62,661 nucleotides of DNA from JBGCDD01 sp045105075 (lineage in GTDB: Bacteria > Pseudomonadota > Alphaproteobacteria > Rhodobacterales > Rhodobacteraceae), in assembly GCA_045105075.1 (NCBI GenBank), contig JBGCDD010000215.1, positions 1 to 62,661 on the forward strand, in the 5' to 3' direction. The notes below the pieces were generated by a model, which saw only the letters and a program-made list of their open reading frames with translations, ran no database searches and was not told the origin of the DNA. The translations under genes and the position numbers were made by a program. Shown here one piece after another: positions 18,006-27,278 of the stretch. Numbering within the stretch: position 1 is the first letter of the stretch; each line of letters opens with the position of its first letter.

Positions 18006-18908
18006 ATGGTACAGATCGCGCAATGGATCGCCGCCGATTGGGGCACAACGCATCTGCGGGTTTGGGCCATGCAGGGGGCGTCAGTTGTCGCCCAGGACAG
18101 CTCGGATCAGGGAATGGCGCGTTTGGCCGGCGCCGGGTTTGAGCGGGCGTTGCTGGATCTGATCGCCGATTGGCTGGGTCCAGAGCCCACAGATATTATC
18201 GCCTGCGGCATGGTTGGCGCGCGCCAGGGCTGGGTCGAGGCGCCCTATCACGCGGTGCCCTGTGCACCACTGGCGGGTGGTTTGGTGCGCGTGCGCAGCG
18301 CCGATATGCGGCTGAACGCGCGCATTGTTCCGGGCCTGAAACAGACCAAACCCGCCGACGTTATGCGCGGCGAAGAAACCCAGATCGCGGGGTTCCTGGC
18401 GCTTAATCCCGGTTGGGACGGGGTGATTTGCCTGCCCGGCACACACACCAAATGGGTTGAAATCAGCGCGGGCGAAGTGGTCAGTTTTCAGAGTTTCATG
18501 ACTGGCGAGCTGTTTGCAACACTCAGCCAAAACACAGTTTTGCGTCATTCTATTGCCGCTGACGGCTGGCACGAACCCGCTTTTGAACAGGCGCTGGAAG
18601 ACGCATTGTCGCGCCCGGAACGCCTCGCCGCGCGGCTGTTTTCTCTGCGCGCCACCGATTTGCTGGAAGGGGCCGACCCAAAAGCCGCGCGTGCACGCCT
18701 GTCGGGCATGTTGATTGGCGCCGAACTGGCAGCCGCCAAACCCTATTGGCTGGGCCGCGACATCGCGCTGATTGGCACGCCCGACAGCGCCCAACCCTAC
18801 GGCGCCGCCCTAAAAGCCCAAGGCGCGCCAGTCACCGAAACCGACAGCGTCCGCATGACGCTGAGCGGGCTCACCGCCGCCTGGCGCAGTCTGAAGGACA
18901 CCGCATGA
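18006..18908 (+). CDS. dgoK: 2-dehydro-3-deoxygalactonokinase
   Basis: A 300-residue sugar kinase of the DgoK family, which phosphorylates 2-dehydro-3-deoxygalactonate with ATP. The N-terminal phosphate-binding segment IAADWGTTHLRVWAM and the central CLPGTHTKWVE are family hallmarks. It starts four bases after the dehydrogenase stop and overlaps dgoA by four bases. Together with DgoA it completes the lower half of the De Ley-Doudoroff galactonate pathway. Confidence 0.92.
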   Translation: MVQIAQWIAADWGTTHLRVWAMQGASVVAQDSSDQGMARLAGAGFERALLDLIADWLGPEPTDIIACGMVGARQGWVEAPYHAVPCAPLAGGLVRVRSADMRLNARIVPGLKQTKPADVMRGEETQIAGFLALNPGWDGVICLPGTHTKWVEISAGEVVSFQSFMTGELFATLSQNTVLRHSIAADGWHEPAFEQALEDALSRPERLAARLFSLRATDLLEGADPKAARARLSGMLIGAELAAAKPYWLGRDIALIGTPDSAQPYGAALKAQGAPVTETDSVRMTLSGLTAAWRSLKDTA

Positions 18909-19507
18909 GCCGCCCTCTGATTGCCATTTTGCGCGGGATCACCCCGCCCGAAGTCTGTGACATCGCCGCCGCGCTGATTGCCGCCGGCATCACCCGAATC
19001 GAGGTGCCGCTGAACTCGCCCGAGCCGCTGACCAGCATCCGCGCCATGGCGCGGGATTTTGGCGAAACCGCGTTGATCGGCGCCGGCACTGTGCTGAACG
19101 TGCGCGATGTGGATGCCGTCGCCGAGGCGGGCGGCAAACTGATCGTATCGCCCAATTTCGACGCTGACGTGGTCGCGCAAACCTGCGCGCTTGGACTGCA
19201 AAGCTGGCCCGGCGTGTTCACTCCCACCGAAGCTTTTGGCGCGCTCAAAGCTGGCGCAAGTGGGCTAAAGCTGTTTCCCGGTGCACTGGCCGGACCCGAA
19301 GGTCTAAAAGCGATGCGCGCGGTTTTGCCCGCCTCAGCCGAGGTTTTCGCCGTTGGCGGCGCCGGCCCTGACAGCTTTGCCCAGTGGATCGCCGCAGGCG
19401 CCAGCGGATTTGGCATCGGATCAGCCCTTTACAGCCCGGGCCTGTCGGTCAAAGATATCTCGGACCGGGCGCGACAGATTGTGACAGCTTTTGATGCCTG
19501 CTTTTGA
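18905..19507 (+). CDS. dgoA: 2-dehydro-3-deoxy-6-phosphogalactonate aldolase
   Basis: A 200-residue class I aldolase that splits 2-dehydro-3-deoxy-6-phosphogalactonate into pyruvate and glyceraldehyde 3-phosphate. The KDPG/KDPGal aldolase features are present: RGITPPE, IEVPLNSPEPL with catalytic Glu, and the Schiff-base Lys in SGLKLFPG. The ATG overlaps the dgoK stop (ATGA). The pairing with DgoK makes the galactonate version more likely than KDPG aldolase. Confidence 0.92.
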   Translation: MSRPLIAILRGITPPEVCDIAAALIAAGITRIEVPLNSPEPLTSIRAMARDFGETALIGAGTVLNVRDVDAVAEAGGKLIVSPNFDADVVAQTCALGLQSWPGVFTPTEAFGALKAGASGLKLFPGALAGPEGLKAMRAVLPASAEVFAVGGAGPDSFAQWIAAGASGFGIGSALYSPGLSVKDISDRARQIVTAFDACF

Positions 19508-19533
19508 TGTCACCTTTTTTATGATTGCGCTTG

Positions 19534-20397
19534 ATGACCACGCTGATTTACGACCAACGCATCTGCTCTTTGGGGGAAGGTCCGCTGTGGCACCCGACGC
19601 GCAAACAACTGTTCTGGTTTGACATTCTGAACCACAAAATGCTGTCGCAGGATCATGACGGCCCGCTGGAATGGCAATTCGAGGAATCTGTTTCGGCGGC
19701 AGGATGGATTGACGACAACACGCTTTTGGTCGCCAGTGAAAGCATGCTGATGCAGCTGAACCTGACCACGGGCGACAGCCACGCGGTTGCCGCACTTGAG
19801 GCGGATCGCCCAGATACCCGCTCAAATGACGGACGCGCCGATCCGTGGGGCGGGTTCTGGATCAGTACGATGGGCAAACAGGCCGAGCCTCAGGCCGGTG
19901 CGATCTATCGCTATTATCAAGGCAGCATACGCAAAATTGTTGACGGGATCAGCATTCCCAACGCGATCTGTTTTTGCCCCGATCGCCGCTTTGCCTATTA
20001 CACCGACACGCCCACACAACGCGTGATGCGCCAGCATCTGGACGAAGCGACAGGTTGGCCAAGCGGCGCGGCGCATGTGTTTCTGGATCTGTCCGATCAA
20101 CACCTGAACCCCGATGGCGCTGTGGTCGACACCACCGGTAACATCTGGCTGGCGCAGTGGGGCGCGGCGCGGGTGGCGGCCTATAATCATGCCGGGCGCT
20201 TTGTGCGCGCGGTGCCGGTGGCCGCGCGCAACAGCTCGTGCCCGGCTTTTGGCGGCGAGGATCTGGATACGCTGTTTTGCACCTCGGCGGCACACGGGGT
20301 GTCAAATCTGATCCGCGAACATCAGCCCAGCAACGGCATGGTCTTTTGCGCACCCGGCGTTGGCACCGGACAAGCCGAACACAGGGTTGTTTTATGA
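19534..20397 (+). CDS. SMP-30/gluconolactonase family lactonase
   Basis: A 287-residue six-bladed propeller lactonase. Metal-binding elements are visible: SLGEGPLWHP with the N-terminal Glu, SNDGRADPWGGFWISTMG and NAICFCPD. In this locus it would open galactono- or arabino-lactone formed by the SDR enzyme. I chose the ATG at 19534; two TTG codons upstream are possible, and the ribosome site is weak. It overlaps the GH42 gene by four bases. Confidence 0.88.
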   Translation: MTTLIYDQRICSLGEGPLWHPTRKQLFWFDILNHKMLSQDHDGPLEWQFEESVSAAGWIDDNTLLVASESMLMQLNLTTGDSHAVAALEADRPDTRSNDGRADPWGGFWISTMGKQAEPQAGAIYRYYQGSIRKIVDGISIPNAICFCPDRRFAYYTDTPTQRVMRQHLDEATGWPSGAAHVFLDLSDQHLNPDGAVVDTTGNIWLAQWGAARVAAYNHAGRFVRAVPVAARNSSCPAFGGEDLDTLFCTSAAHGVSNLIREHQPSNGMVFCAPGVGTGQAEHRVVL

Positions 20398-22346
20398 GCC
20401 GAGCCCTGGGGGTCTGTTACTACCCCGAACATTGGCCCGAAGAGATCTGGAGCCACGACGCCAAACTGATGCGCGACACCGGTATCACATGGGTGCGCAT
20501 TGGTGAATTCGCGTGGTCGCGGCTGGAACCAAATCCCGGAGAGCTGCGATTTGCCTGGCTTGACCGCGCGATCGAGGCGCTGTCCTCGGCTGGGTTGAAG
20601 GTGGTGTTGGGCACCCCGACAACCACACCGCCGCGTTGGATGCTGACGCGCCATCCCGACATGCTGGGCGTGGACGAGCAGGGCAACCCGCGCAAATTCG
20701 GCGCGCGCCGGCATTACTGTTTCAGCCACATCGGCTACCGCGACGCGGCCCAGCGTATCACCAAAGTGCTGGGCGATCGGTATGGGCGCGATTCGCGCAT
20801 CGCCGCCTGGCAGATCGACAACGAATATGGCTGTCACGACACGGTGCTCAGCTATTCGGAGCCGGCGCTGCGCGCGTTTCGGTTGTGGCTGGCGCGCCAA
20901 TACGGCGAAATCGAAGTGCTGAACGAAAAATGGGGCAATGTGTTCTGGTCGATGGACTACACCCGTTTTGAGGATGTCGAGCTGCCCAACCAGACTGTGA
21001 CTCAGCCCAATCCGGCCCATGTTCTGGCTTTTGCCCGCTTCAGTTCTGATCAGGTCGTCGCATTCAACCACGCCCAGGTGGCCTCTTTGCGCAAACGCAC
21101 CGACGCGCCGCTGCTGCACAACTATATGGGCCGGGTGCTGGAATTTGATCACTTCGCACTCGCGCGCGAGCTGGATATCGCCACATGGGACAGTTACCCC
21201 ATCGGCTTTCTGTCGGACCGGGTTGAGGCAAGCCCGGCGCATAAAGCACGCTATTTGCGTCAGGGCGATCCGGATATGCAGGCCTTTCACCATGACCTTT
21301 ACCGCGCGGTCGGGCGCGGGCGCTGGTGGGTGATGGAGCAACAGCCCGGCCCAGTGAACTGGGCGCCCCACAATCCCGCGCCCCTGCCCGGCATGGTGCG
21401 GCTTTGGTCGTGGGAGGCGTTTGCCCATGGCGCCGAATGCGTCAGCTATTTTCGCTGGCGTCAGGTCCCGTTTGGGCAGGAACAAATGCACAGCGGCCTG
21501 TTGCGCTGCGACGGTATGTCAGCCCCTGGATTGGCCGAGGCCGCACAAGTCGCACGCGAACTGGCCGAGATGCCCGAGGTCGAAACCGCGCAGGCGCCCG
21601 TGGCGCTGATCTTTGACTACGCCTCGGCCTGGGCCTGGCGAGCGTTGCCTCAGGGCGCTGATTTTGACTATTTCAACCTGGTGTTTTCGGCTTACCGCGC
21701 GCTGCGTCGTGCCGGGATATCGGTCGACATTTTGCCGCCTGATGCCAAGGACTTGTCGGGCTACCGCGCGGTGCTGGCGCCCGGTTTGGCGCAATCTTCG
21801 GCTGGGCTGCGCGAGGCGATGGCCGCCTCTGGCGCAATCATGGTTTTGGGCCCGCGCAGTTTTGCGCTGAACGGTGATTTCAATCTGGCCGTGCCGCTGG
21901 CGCCCAATGTGGCTGGGCTGAACATCAAGGTCGCACATGTGGAAACCTTGCCCCCAAATCACAAACACCCGGTGAAAGGCGGCGGCCATATTCAAAGCTG
22001 GCGCGAACAGCTTGAGGGAACCGCCCAAGTGTTGATCCGCGATATGGCGGACGCCCCGGTTTTGGTGGGCAACAGTCGGGTCTGGTATCTGGGCGGCTGG
22101 CCCGATGACACCTTGTGGAACCGGGTTGTTGCGCTGATCGCCAAAGCCTGTGACGTGACGCGCCACGATTTGCCCGAAGGCGTCAGGCTGCGCCAATCCG
22201 GCACCACGTGTTTTGCCTTCAATTACGCAGCGGAACCTGTCACGTTCAACGGACTGACTTTACCACCTGCAGGGGTTGCATGGGGGCCCTCGGCCACCTC
22301 GCTGTCCCTGCCCGAAACGCCGCGCCGATCACAGGACACGACATGA
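20394..22346 (+). CDS. Beta-galactosidase, glycoside hydrolase family 42
   Basis: A 650-residue GH42 enzyme with the catalytic domain first (GVCYYPEHWPEEIW at the start), acid/base Glu144 (WQIDNEYGCHD) and nucleophile Glu315 (WWVMEQQPGPVNW). A trimerisation domain and small beta domain follow from about residue 390. No signal peptide is visible, so it acts on imported galactosides in the cytoplasm. It is coupled by four-base overlaps to the lactonase and to the FAD oxidoreductase. Confidence 0.94.
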   Translation: MSRALGVCYYPEHWPEEIWSHDAKLMRDTGITWVRIGEFAWSRLEPNPGELRFAWLDRAIEALSSAGLKVVLGTPTTTPPRWMLTRHPDMLGVDEQGNPRKFGARRHYCFSHIGYRDAAQRITKVLGDRYGRDSRIAAWQIDNEYGCHDTVLSYSEPALRAFRLWLARQYGEIEVLNEKWGNVFWSMDYTRFEDVELPNQTVTQPNPAHVLAFARFSSDQVVAFNHAQVASLRKRTDAPLLHNYMGRVLEFDHFALARELDIATWDSYPIGFLSDRVEASPAHKARYLRQGDPDMQAFHHDLYRAVGRGRWWVMEQQPGPVNWAPHNPAPLPGMVRLWSWEAFAHGAECVSYFRWRQVPFGQEQMHSGLLRCDGMSAPGLAEAAQVARELAEMPEVETAQAPVALIFDYASAWAWRALPQGADFDYFNLVFSAYRALRRAGISVDILPPDAKDLSGYRAVLAPGLAQSSAGLREAMAASGAIMVLGPRSFALNGDFNLAVPLAPNVAGLNIKVAHVETLPPNHKHPVKGGGHIQSWREQLEGTAQVLIRDMADAPVLVGNSRVWYLGGWPDDTLWNRVVALIAKACDVTRHDLPEGVRLRQSGTTCFAFNYAAEPVTFNGLTLPPAGVAWGPSATSLSLPETPRRSQDTT

Positions 22347-23551
22347 CCCAAACCGCGCCGACCCATAGTTCTTATGACGTCGTGATTGTCGGTGGTGCCA
22401 TGTATGGCTCGTCGATCGCGTGGTTTCTGAGCGATCTCGACGATTTTGACGGGCGCATTCTGATTGTCGAGCGCGATCTGAGTTATGAGAACGCCGCGAC
22501 CTCACACACCAACAGCTGCATCCGTCAACAGTTCAGCAACGAAGTGAACGTAAGAGTGTCGCAGTTTGGCGCCGAATACATCAAGAATTTCCGCCGTTTT
22601 TTGGGCGATGATCCACGGGTGCCCGAGCTGGTTCTGCAAAGCTATGGGTACATGTATCTGGCCGACACGCCCGAATTTGCCGCCACGCTGCGCGAGGCAC
22701 AGCAGATCCAGCAAAACATCGGCGCGGCCACCAAACACCTTAGCCGCGACGACATCGCCGCCGCCTATCCGTTTTACAACCTCGAAGACATCGTCGGGGC
22801 CAATCACAATCTGATCGACGAAGGCTACTTTGACGGCGGCACTTTGTTTGATTGGTGGCGCCGTTCGAACCGGGAACGCGGGGTTGAGTACATTCAAAAC
22901 GAAGTTGTCGACATGACGCTGAACCCGGCGGGCAGTGCGGTTGACACGATCACGCTGGCGAGCGGCGAAAAGATCACGTGTGGTGATGTGGTCAACGCAT
23001 CGGGCACGCGGGCCGCGCGCACAGCCGCTATGGCCGGGCTCAGCATTCCGGTGGAGCCGCGCAAACGCTATACATTCATCTTTGACGCCGCCCAGCCGTT
23101 GGACCGCGATCTGCCGCTGACGATTGACCCATCGGGCGTGCACATGCGCAGCGAAGGCGCCTATTATCTGGCCGGATGCCCCCCGGATGACGACCCGGCC
23201 GTGGCGCCGGATGACTTCATCGCCGATCACAGCCTGTGGGAAAACAAGGTTTGGCCGGTGCTGGCCCATCGCGTGCCGCAGTTCGAACAGATCAAGTTAA
23301 TCAACATGTGGGTCGGGCATTACGACTTTAACACCTTCGATCAAAACGCAATTCTGGGGCGCCACAGTCGGGTGCGCAACTTTGTCTTTGCCAACGGGTT
23401 TTCTGGCCATGGGTTGCAACAGTCCCCGGCAATAGGGCGCGGTCTGGCCGAGCTTTTGGCCTTTGGCGCCTATCGCAGCCTTGATCTGACCCCGTTTGAT
23501 TGCGCTCGGATCGAAACCAAAACCCCGTTTCTCGAAAAGGCAGTCATTTGA
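22343..23551 (+). CDS. FAD-dependent oxidoreductase (DAO family)
   Basis: A 402-residue flavoenzyme with an N-terminal FAD-binding loop (DVVIVGGAMYGSSIAWFL) and a C-terminal NGFSGHGLQQSPAIGRGLAE segment typical of D-amino acid oxidase/sarcosine oxidase-like proteins. It overlaps the GH42 gene by four bases and touches the aldolase gene by one base (TGATG). Its substrate is not evident; a sugar acid or hydroxy acid would fit the context better than an amino acid. Confidence 0.88.
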   Translation: MTQTAPTHSSYDVVIVGGAMYGSSIAWFLSDLDDFDGRILIVERDLSYENAATSHTNSCIRQQFSNEVNVRVSQFGAEYIKNFRRFLGDDPRVPELVLQSYGYMYLADTPEFAATLREAQQIQQNIGAATKHLSRDDIAAAYPFYNLEDIVGANHNLIDEGYFDGGTLFDWWRRSNRERGVEYIQNEVVDMTLNPAGSAVDTITLASGEKITCGDVVNASGTRAARTAAMAGLSIPVEPRKRYTFIFDAAQPLDRDLPLTIDPSGVHMRSEGAYYLAGCPPDDDPAVAPDDFIADHSLWENKVWPVLAHRVPQFEQIKLINMWVGHYDFNTFDQNAILGRHSRVRNFVFANGFSGHGLQQSPAIGRGLAELLAFGAYRSLDLTPFDCARIETKTPFLEKAVI

Positions 23552-24339
23552 TGCAAACCCAAATCAATCCGTTCACAGCCGCCCTGCGCGGCGGGCAAAA
23601 ACAACTGGGCGTGTGGGTCAGCCTGGGCAGCGGGTTTGGCGCCGAAGTGCTGCGCGGCAGCGGCTTTGACTGGGCCTTGCTGGATATGGAGCATTCGCCA
23701 ACGGAAATCAGCGCCATCCTGAACCAACTTCAGGTCTTTGCCGACACCAAAACCACCGCCATCGTGCGCCCGCCGTGGAATGATTCTGTTCTGGTCAAGC
23801 GCCTGCTGGACATTGGTGCGCGCGGATTGCTGTTTCCGATGGTCCAAAACCCCGACGAAGCCCGCGCCGCTGTGGCCGCGACACGCTATCCACCGCGCGG
23901 TATTCGCGGCGTCAGCGCATCAACACGCGCCACCGGGTTTGGCCGGGTCACCGATTATTTCCAGCGCATCGAGGATGAAACCACCGTCGTGTTGCAACTG
24001 GAAAGCGTCGCGGCGCTGGATCAGGCCACCGACATTGCCGCCGTCGATGGGGTGACAGGGATGTTCTTTGGGCCGGCTGATATTGGCGCAGATATGGGGC
24101 TGCTCGGCACGCCGATGCACCCGGATATCTGGGCCCGCATCCGCCCTGTTGCCCGCGCACTTGCGGCCAAGGGCGTGCCGGTGGGCACGATTGTGACCAA
24201 CCCCGATTTTGCGGCCGATCTGCTGGCCAATGAGTTCACTTTTGTGGCCATCGCGTCGGACACTGCACTTTTGGCCACGGGCGCCGATCGGGCGCTGGCC
24301 GAGATGCGCAAACGTCTGGATCCCGGCAGTGCGTCGTAA
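23551..24339 (+). CDS. HpcH/HpaI family class II aldolase
   Basis: A 262-residue metal-dependent pyruvate aldolase. The motifs are ALLDMEHSPTE, IVRPPWNDSVLVKRLLDIGA, FPMVQNPDEARAAV, the metal ligand Glu in QLESVAALDQ and Asp in FFGPADIGADMG. Members cleave 4-hydroxy-2-oxo acids or 2-keto-3-deoxy sugar acids to pyruvate and an aldehyde. At the end of this run it could provide a non-phosphorylated route for a keto-deoxy sugar acid in parallel with DgoK/DgoA; this is inference. Confidence 0.88.
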   Translation: MQTQINPFTAALRGGQKQLGVWVSLGSGFGAEVLRGSGFDWALLDMEHSPTEISAILNQLQVFADTKTTAIVRPPWNDSVLVKRLLDIGARGLLFPMVQNPDEARAAVAATRYPPRGIRGVSASTRATGFGRVTDYFQRIEDETTVVLQLESVAALDQATDIAAVDGVTGMFFGPADIGADMGLLGTPMHPDIWARIRPVARALAAKGVPVGTIVTNPDFAADLLANEFTFVAIASDTALLATGADRALAEMRKRLDPGSAS

Positions 24340-24345
24340 CGCGCC

Positions 24346-25128
24346 CTAGTCTTCGGACAGCAACTGGCTGAGTTTTTGCGCCGTTTCGGTGATCAGCGGC
24401 ACGTGGTCTTGCAGCGCCTCAAGACTGATCCGCTGGGTTGGCGCATGCACCGACAGCGTTGATAGCAATCGGTCCTGATTGTCCAGAATCGGCACCGCGA
24501 CAGCCACCATCCCGTCCAGAAACTCTTCGTTATCGGTCGAGTATTTCTGTTTGCGAATTTGCTGCACCGCGCTGATGATCGCCTCGGGATCGGTCATGGT
24601 CAGCTCGGTCTGGCGCGACAAGGACACCGCTGACAAATATTGGCGCAGATGCGAGGCGCGCAAAGTCGACAGATACATTTTGCCACTGGCCGTGCAGTGA
24701 AACGGCACACTTGTGCCGATCGGCAGCTGGATGCGCAGCGGCCATTTGGTTTCGACCCGTTCCAGATAGATCATCGTATGACGATCCGGGGTGGCGATGT
24801 TGCAGGTCTCGCCCACATGTTCGGCCAGCGAGGTCAGCACCGCAAGGCGCGCCGTGCGAATGCGCAGACTGGATTGCACGTTGATCGAAAAGCGGCGCAA
24901 TCGCGGGCCCGGGCAGTAGGATCGCCCATCCAGTTCGCGTTGCAGAAACCCTTCGCGCTCCATGGTGGCAAACAGCCGGTGCACCGTGGGTTTGGGCAGT
25001 TTCAGCGTCAGATTGGCCTCGGTCGGCGTGATCGGAACGCCGGCCTGCGCGACCTCTTCCAGCAACATCAACAGACGAAGATTCGTCGGGATTGAGTGTT
25101 GTTTGTCAGAGGCCGCGAGGTCGTCCAT
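24346..25128 (-). CDS. IclR family transcriptional regulator (second TRAP locus)
   Basis: A 260-residue IclR regulator with the winged helix at about residues 22-70 (LKLPKPTVHRLFATMEREGF) and the effector-binding half from about 85 (TASGKMYLS, YSTDNEEFLDGMVAVAVPI). It starts 12 bp after the stop of the TRAP large permease and so appears co-transcribed with dctPQM. The likely target is the inverted repeat in the dctP/GMC divergent promoter. Confidence 0.9.
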   Translation of the reverse strand: MDDLAASDKQHSIPTNLRLLMLLEEVAQAGVPITPTEANLTLKLPKPTVHRLFATMEREGFLQRELDGRSYCPGPRLRRFSINVQSSLRIRTARLAVLTSLAEHVGETCNIATPDRHTMIYLERVETKWPLRIQLPIGTSVPFHCTASGKMYLSTLRASHLRQYLSAVSLSRQTELTMTDPEAIISAVQQIRKQKYSTDNEEFLDGMVAVAVPILDNQDRLLSTLSVHAPTQRISLEALQDHVPLITETAQKLSQLLSED

Positions 25129-25140
25129 CGTCAGATCCTA

Positions 25141-26496
25141 TTAGTTCGGCAGCAGCACGAGGGCCAGTTGCGGAGTCAAAGCCACAATGAACCACACGCT
25201 AATGAGCGCAATCAGATAGGGCACGGTATAACGCAACAGGCGGAAATACGGCACACCCGTCACCCCGGATGCCACATAAAGGTTCAACCCGTAAGGCGGC
25301 GTAACAAAGCCAATTGACGCACCTACCAGGAAGATCACCGAAAAGTGGATCGGATCAACCCCAACCGAGGCCGCAATCGGCGCCAGGATCGGCGCGAGGA
25401 TGATCGTCACCGGCAGCGATTCAAGGATCATGCCCGTTACAAACACAATCGCCATCGAGGTGAACAAGACCGCGTAATAACCGCCCATGCCCGTGACGAA
25501 GTCACCAATGAATTCCTTGGCACCCAGCGATGACATCACTTGCTGCATCGCCACCGACACCGCAATCAGAGGCACCAGAATACCGGTGATCTGCGCCGAG
25601 CGGGACACGATGGAGGGCAGTTGCGGCAAGGTAAAGCCCTGCACCACGAACATCGACGCCACGCTTTTTTCTGTCACCGGCGTGTCGGCATCGCTGCCCA
25701 TGATCTTGTTAAGCGGATAGCACAGCAGGCCGACAAAGACACAAAAGCCTACGGTCACGCCAGCCGCCTCGGTCGGAGAGAACTTGCCCGTGTAGATGCC
25801 CCAAAGCACCAGACCGATGGCAAAAAAGCCGAGCCATGCGCCAACAGCTGTTTTGATCATCCGGCTGACCGACAAGCCAATCAGATAGCCCCAGCCATTG
25901 ATCGTGCAGATGATGAACGCGGCTGTCATCATGCCCAGAACCATCAACGCGCCCGGCAAGATGCCAGCAACAAACAGATCCGAGATCGGCAAGTTCAAAA
26001 GGAAGCCATAAACGATAAAGATGATCGAGGGCGGGATGATGATTCCCACGGTGCCACCCGCCGCAGCGGTCGCGGCCGAAAAGCGTTCGTCATAGCCGCC
26101 TTTGACCATTTCCGGGTGCAACATCGAGCCAATCGTTGCCGTTGTGGCCGAGTTCGACCCCGAGATCGCCGCGAACAATCCGCACGCCGCAATCGACGCC
26201 ATCGCAAGACCGCCACGCAGCCAGCCCAGACAGGAATAGGCAAAGTCAGAAAGCCTTCGCGCAATGCCTGATTGGTTGATCAAGTCTCCGGTCAGGATGA
26301 ACAGCGGCATCGCCAGCAGAGCAAAGCCTTTGTTAAAGACGTTCAGCAATTCGTTGCCGGTGTTGTCAATCGGCAGATCAATCACAAAGCTACAGCCGAT
26401 CACCCAATAAAAGATGACCAAAAGCACCGGTGTGCCCAGCATGAAAAAGATCGTCACCACAGCTGAGATCAGCGTAATCCAGGTTCCATCAGTCAT
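25141..26496 (-). CDS. dctM: TRAP transporter large permease subunit
   Basis: A 451-residue polytopic membrane protein. The ATG at 26496 has GGAGGAG just upstream and shares one base with the dctQ stop. Hallmarks are GLFAAISGSNSATTATIGSM, AAGGTVGIIIPPSIIFIVYG and, in the second half, LPVTIILAPILAPIAASVG with GFVTPPYGLNLYVASG. It differs from the first TRAP system's large subunit and belongs with the dctP and dctQ that precede it. Confidence 0.93.
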   Translation of the reverse strand: MTDGTWITLISAVVTIFFMLGTPVLLVIFYWVIGCSFVIDLPIDNTGNELLNVFNKGFALLAMPLFILTGDLINQSGIARRLSDFAYSCLGWLRGGLAMASIAACGLFAAISGSNSATTATIGSMLHPEMVKGGYDERFSAATAAAGGTVGIIIPPSIIFIVYGFLLNLPISDLFVAGILPGALMVLGMMTAAFIICTINGWGYLIGLSVSRMIKTAVGAWLGFFAIGLVLWGIYTGKFSPTEAAGVTVGFCVFVGLLCYPLNKIMGSDADTPVTEKSVASMFVVQGFTLPQLPSIVSRSAQITGILVPLIAVSVAMQQVMSSLGAKEFIGDFVTGMGGYYAVLFTSMAIVFVTGMILESLPVTIILAPILAPIAASVGVDPIHFSVIFLVGASIGFVTPPYGLNLYVASGVTGVPYFRLLRYTVPYLIALISVWFIVALTPQLALVLLPN

Positions 26497-27164
26497 CACA
26501 CATCTCCTCCGATGACAGCGACTTTCAAAATCGGCTGACCCGAACGATAGTTGCGCCAGTCCTCCAGCCAGTTGCCAACCACGCGGCCCGTCATCAGCAT
26601 GAACGCGACCGGCACTGTGATGTAAAACCACCATTTCATGGTGTCATCGACACCGTCGACCAGCTGGAAATTGTCGGCTGAATAGGCGGTGAAGCGCAAC
26701 GAGGTGGTGATCGCGATCCAGCAAAATCCGAACCAAAGCGCTGTGTCCAGCGCAAGGGTCATGATCTGACCGCTGGGCGCCATTTTTGAGCGAAATTCGT
26801 TGAAACTGAGGTGCGTTCGAAGCCGCACGTTATAAGAACAGCCAAACCACGCCATGATCATGAACAGAAACGGGGGCACTGTTGTGGATCCGGCCCATTG
26901 GCTGGAAAACACGAAGCGGTCGATCACACCCCAACAAATGATCGCCGCGATCATCAAATAGGTCATCACTGCGATAGTGCGTTCAAGGTACTGGTCCATG
27001 ACGGGCAGCAACCGGAAGAAATAGTAGGCGACAATACCGCCTGCCAAGGTCAGGAAAAAACAGAAAATCCACATTCCGTCCGTGTAAAACGCGTCTCGCA
27101 TTTTCCAGGCGCTGCCTGAAAATATCGCGGGCGCCACGGCCACTGCTTCGGACCAGATCGACAT
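26496..27164 (-). CDS. dctQ: TRAP transporter small permease subunit
   Basis: A 222-residue inner membrane protein with four main helices between residues 30 and 200 and an FNEFRS segment following the RLRTHLS loop, as in DctQ proteins. It is longer than the small subunit of the first TRAP system because of an N-terminal extension of about 30 residues. A GGGGGGA site precedes the ATG. A terminator-like hairpin separates it from dctP, and dctM follows directly. Confidence 0.88.
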   Translation of the reverse strand: MSIWSEAVAVAPAIFSGSAWKMRDAFYTDGMWIFCFFLTLAGGIVAYYFFRLLPVMDQYLERTIAVMTYLMIAAIICWGVIDRFVFSSQWAGSTTVPPFLFMIMAWFGCSYNVRLRTHLSFNEFRSKMAPSGQIMTLALDTALWFGFCWIAITTSLRFTAYSADNFQLVDGVDDTMKWWFYITVPVAFMLMTGRVVGNWLEDWRNYRSGQPILKVAVIGGDV

Positions 27165-27218
27165 CAACTATCCCCCCAACGTGATGCTCCCGCCAGTTTG
27201 CGGCGGTCTTTTTAGATG

Positions 27219-27255
27219 AAAAAGCCGACCGGGAGCTCCTCCCCCCGGTCGGCTT
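27219..27255 (-). terminator. Terminator or attenuator between dctP and dctQ
   Basis: A perfect 12-bp stem, AAGCCGACCGGG with CCCGGTCGGCTT, and on the minus strand a run of five T directly after it. It would end part of the transcripts behind dctP and so lower permease expression relative to the receptor. Confidence 0.8.
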
Positions 27256-27278
27256 CGTTTTAGCCTATCGCAGTTGGA

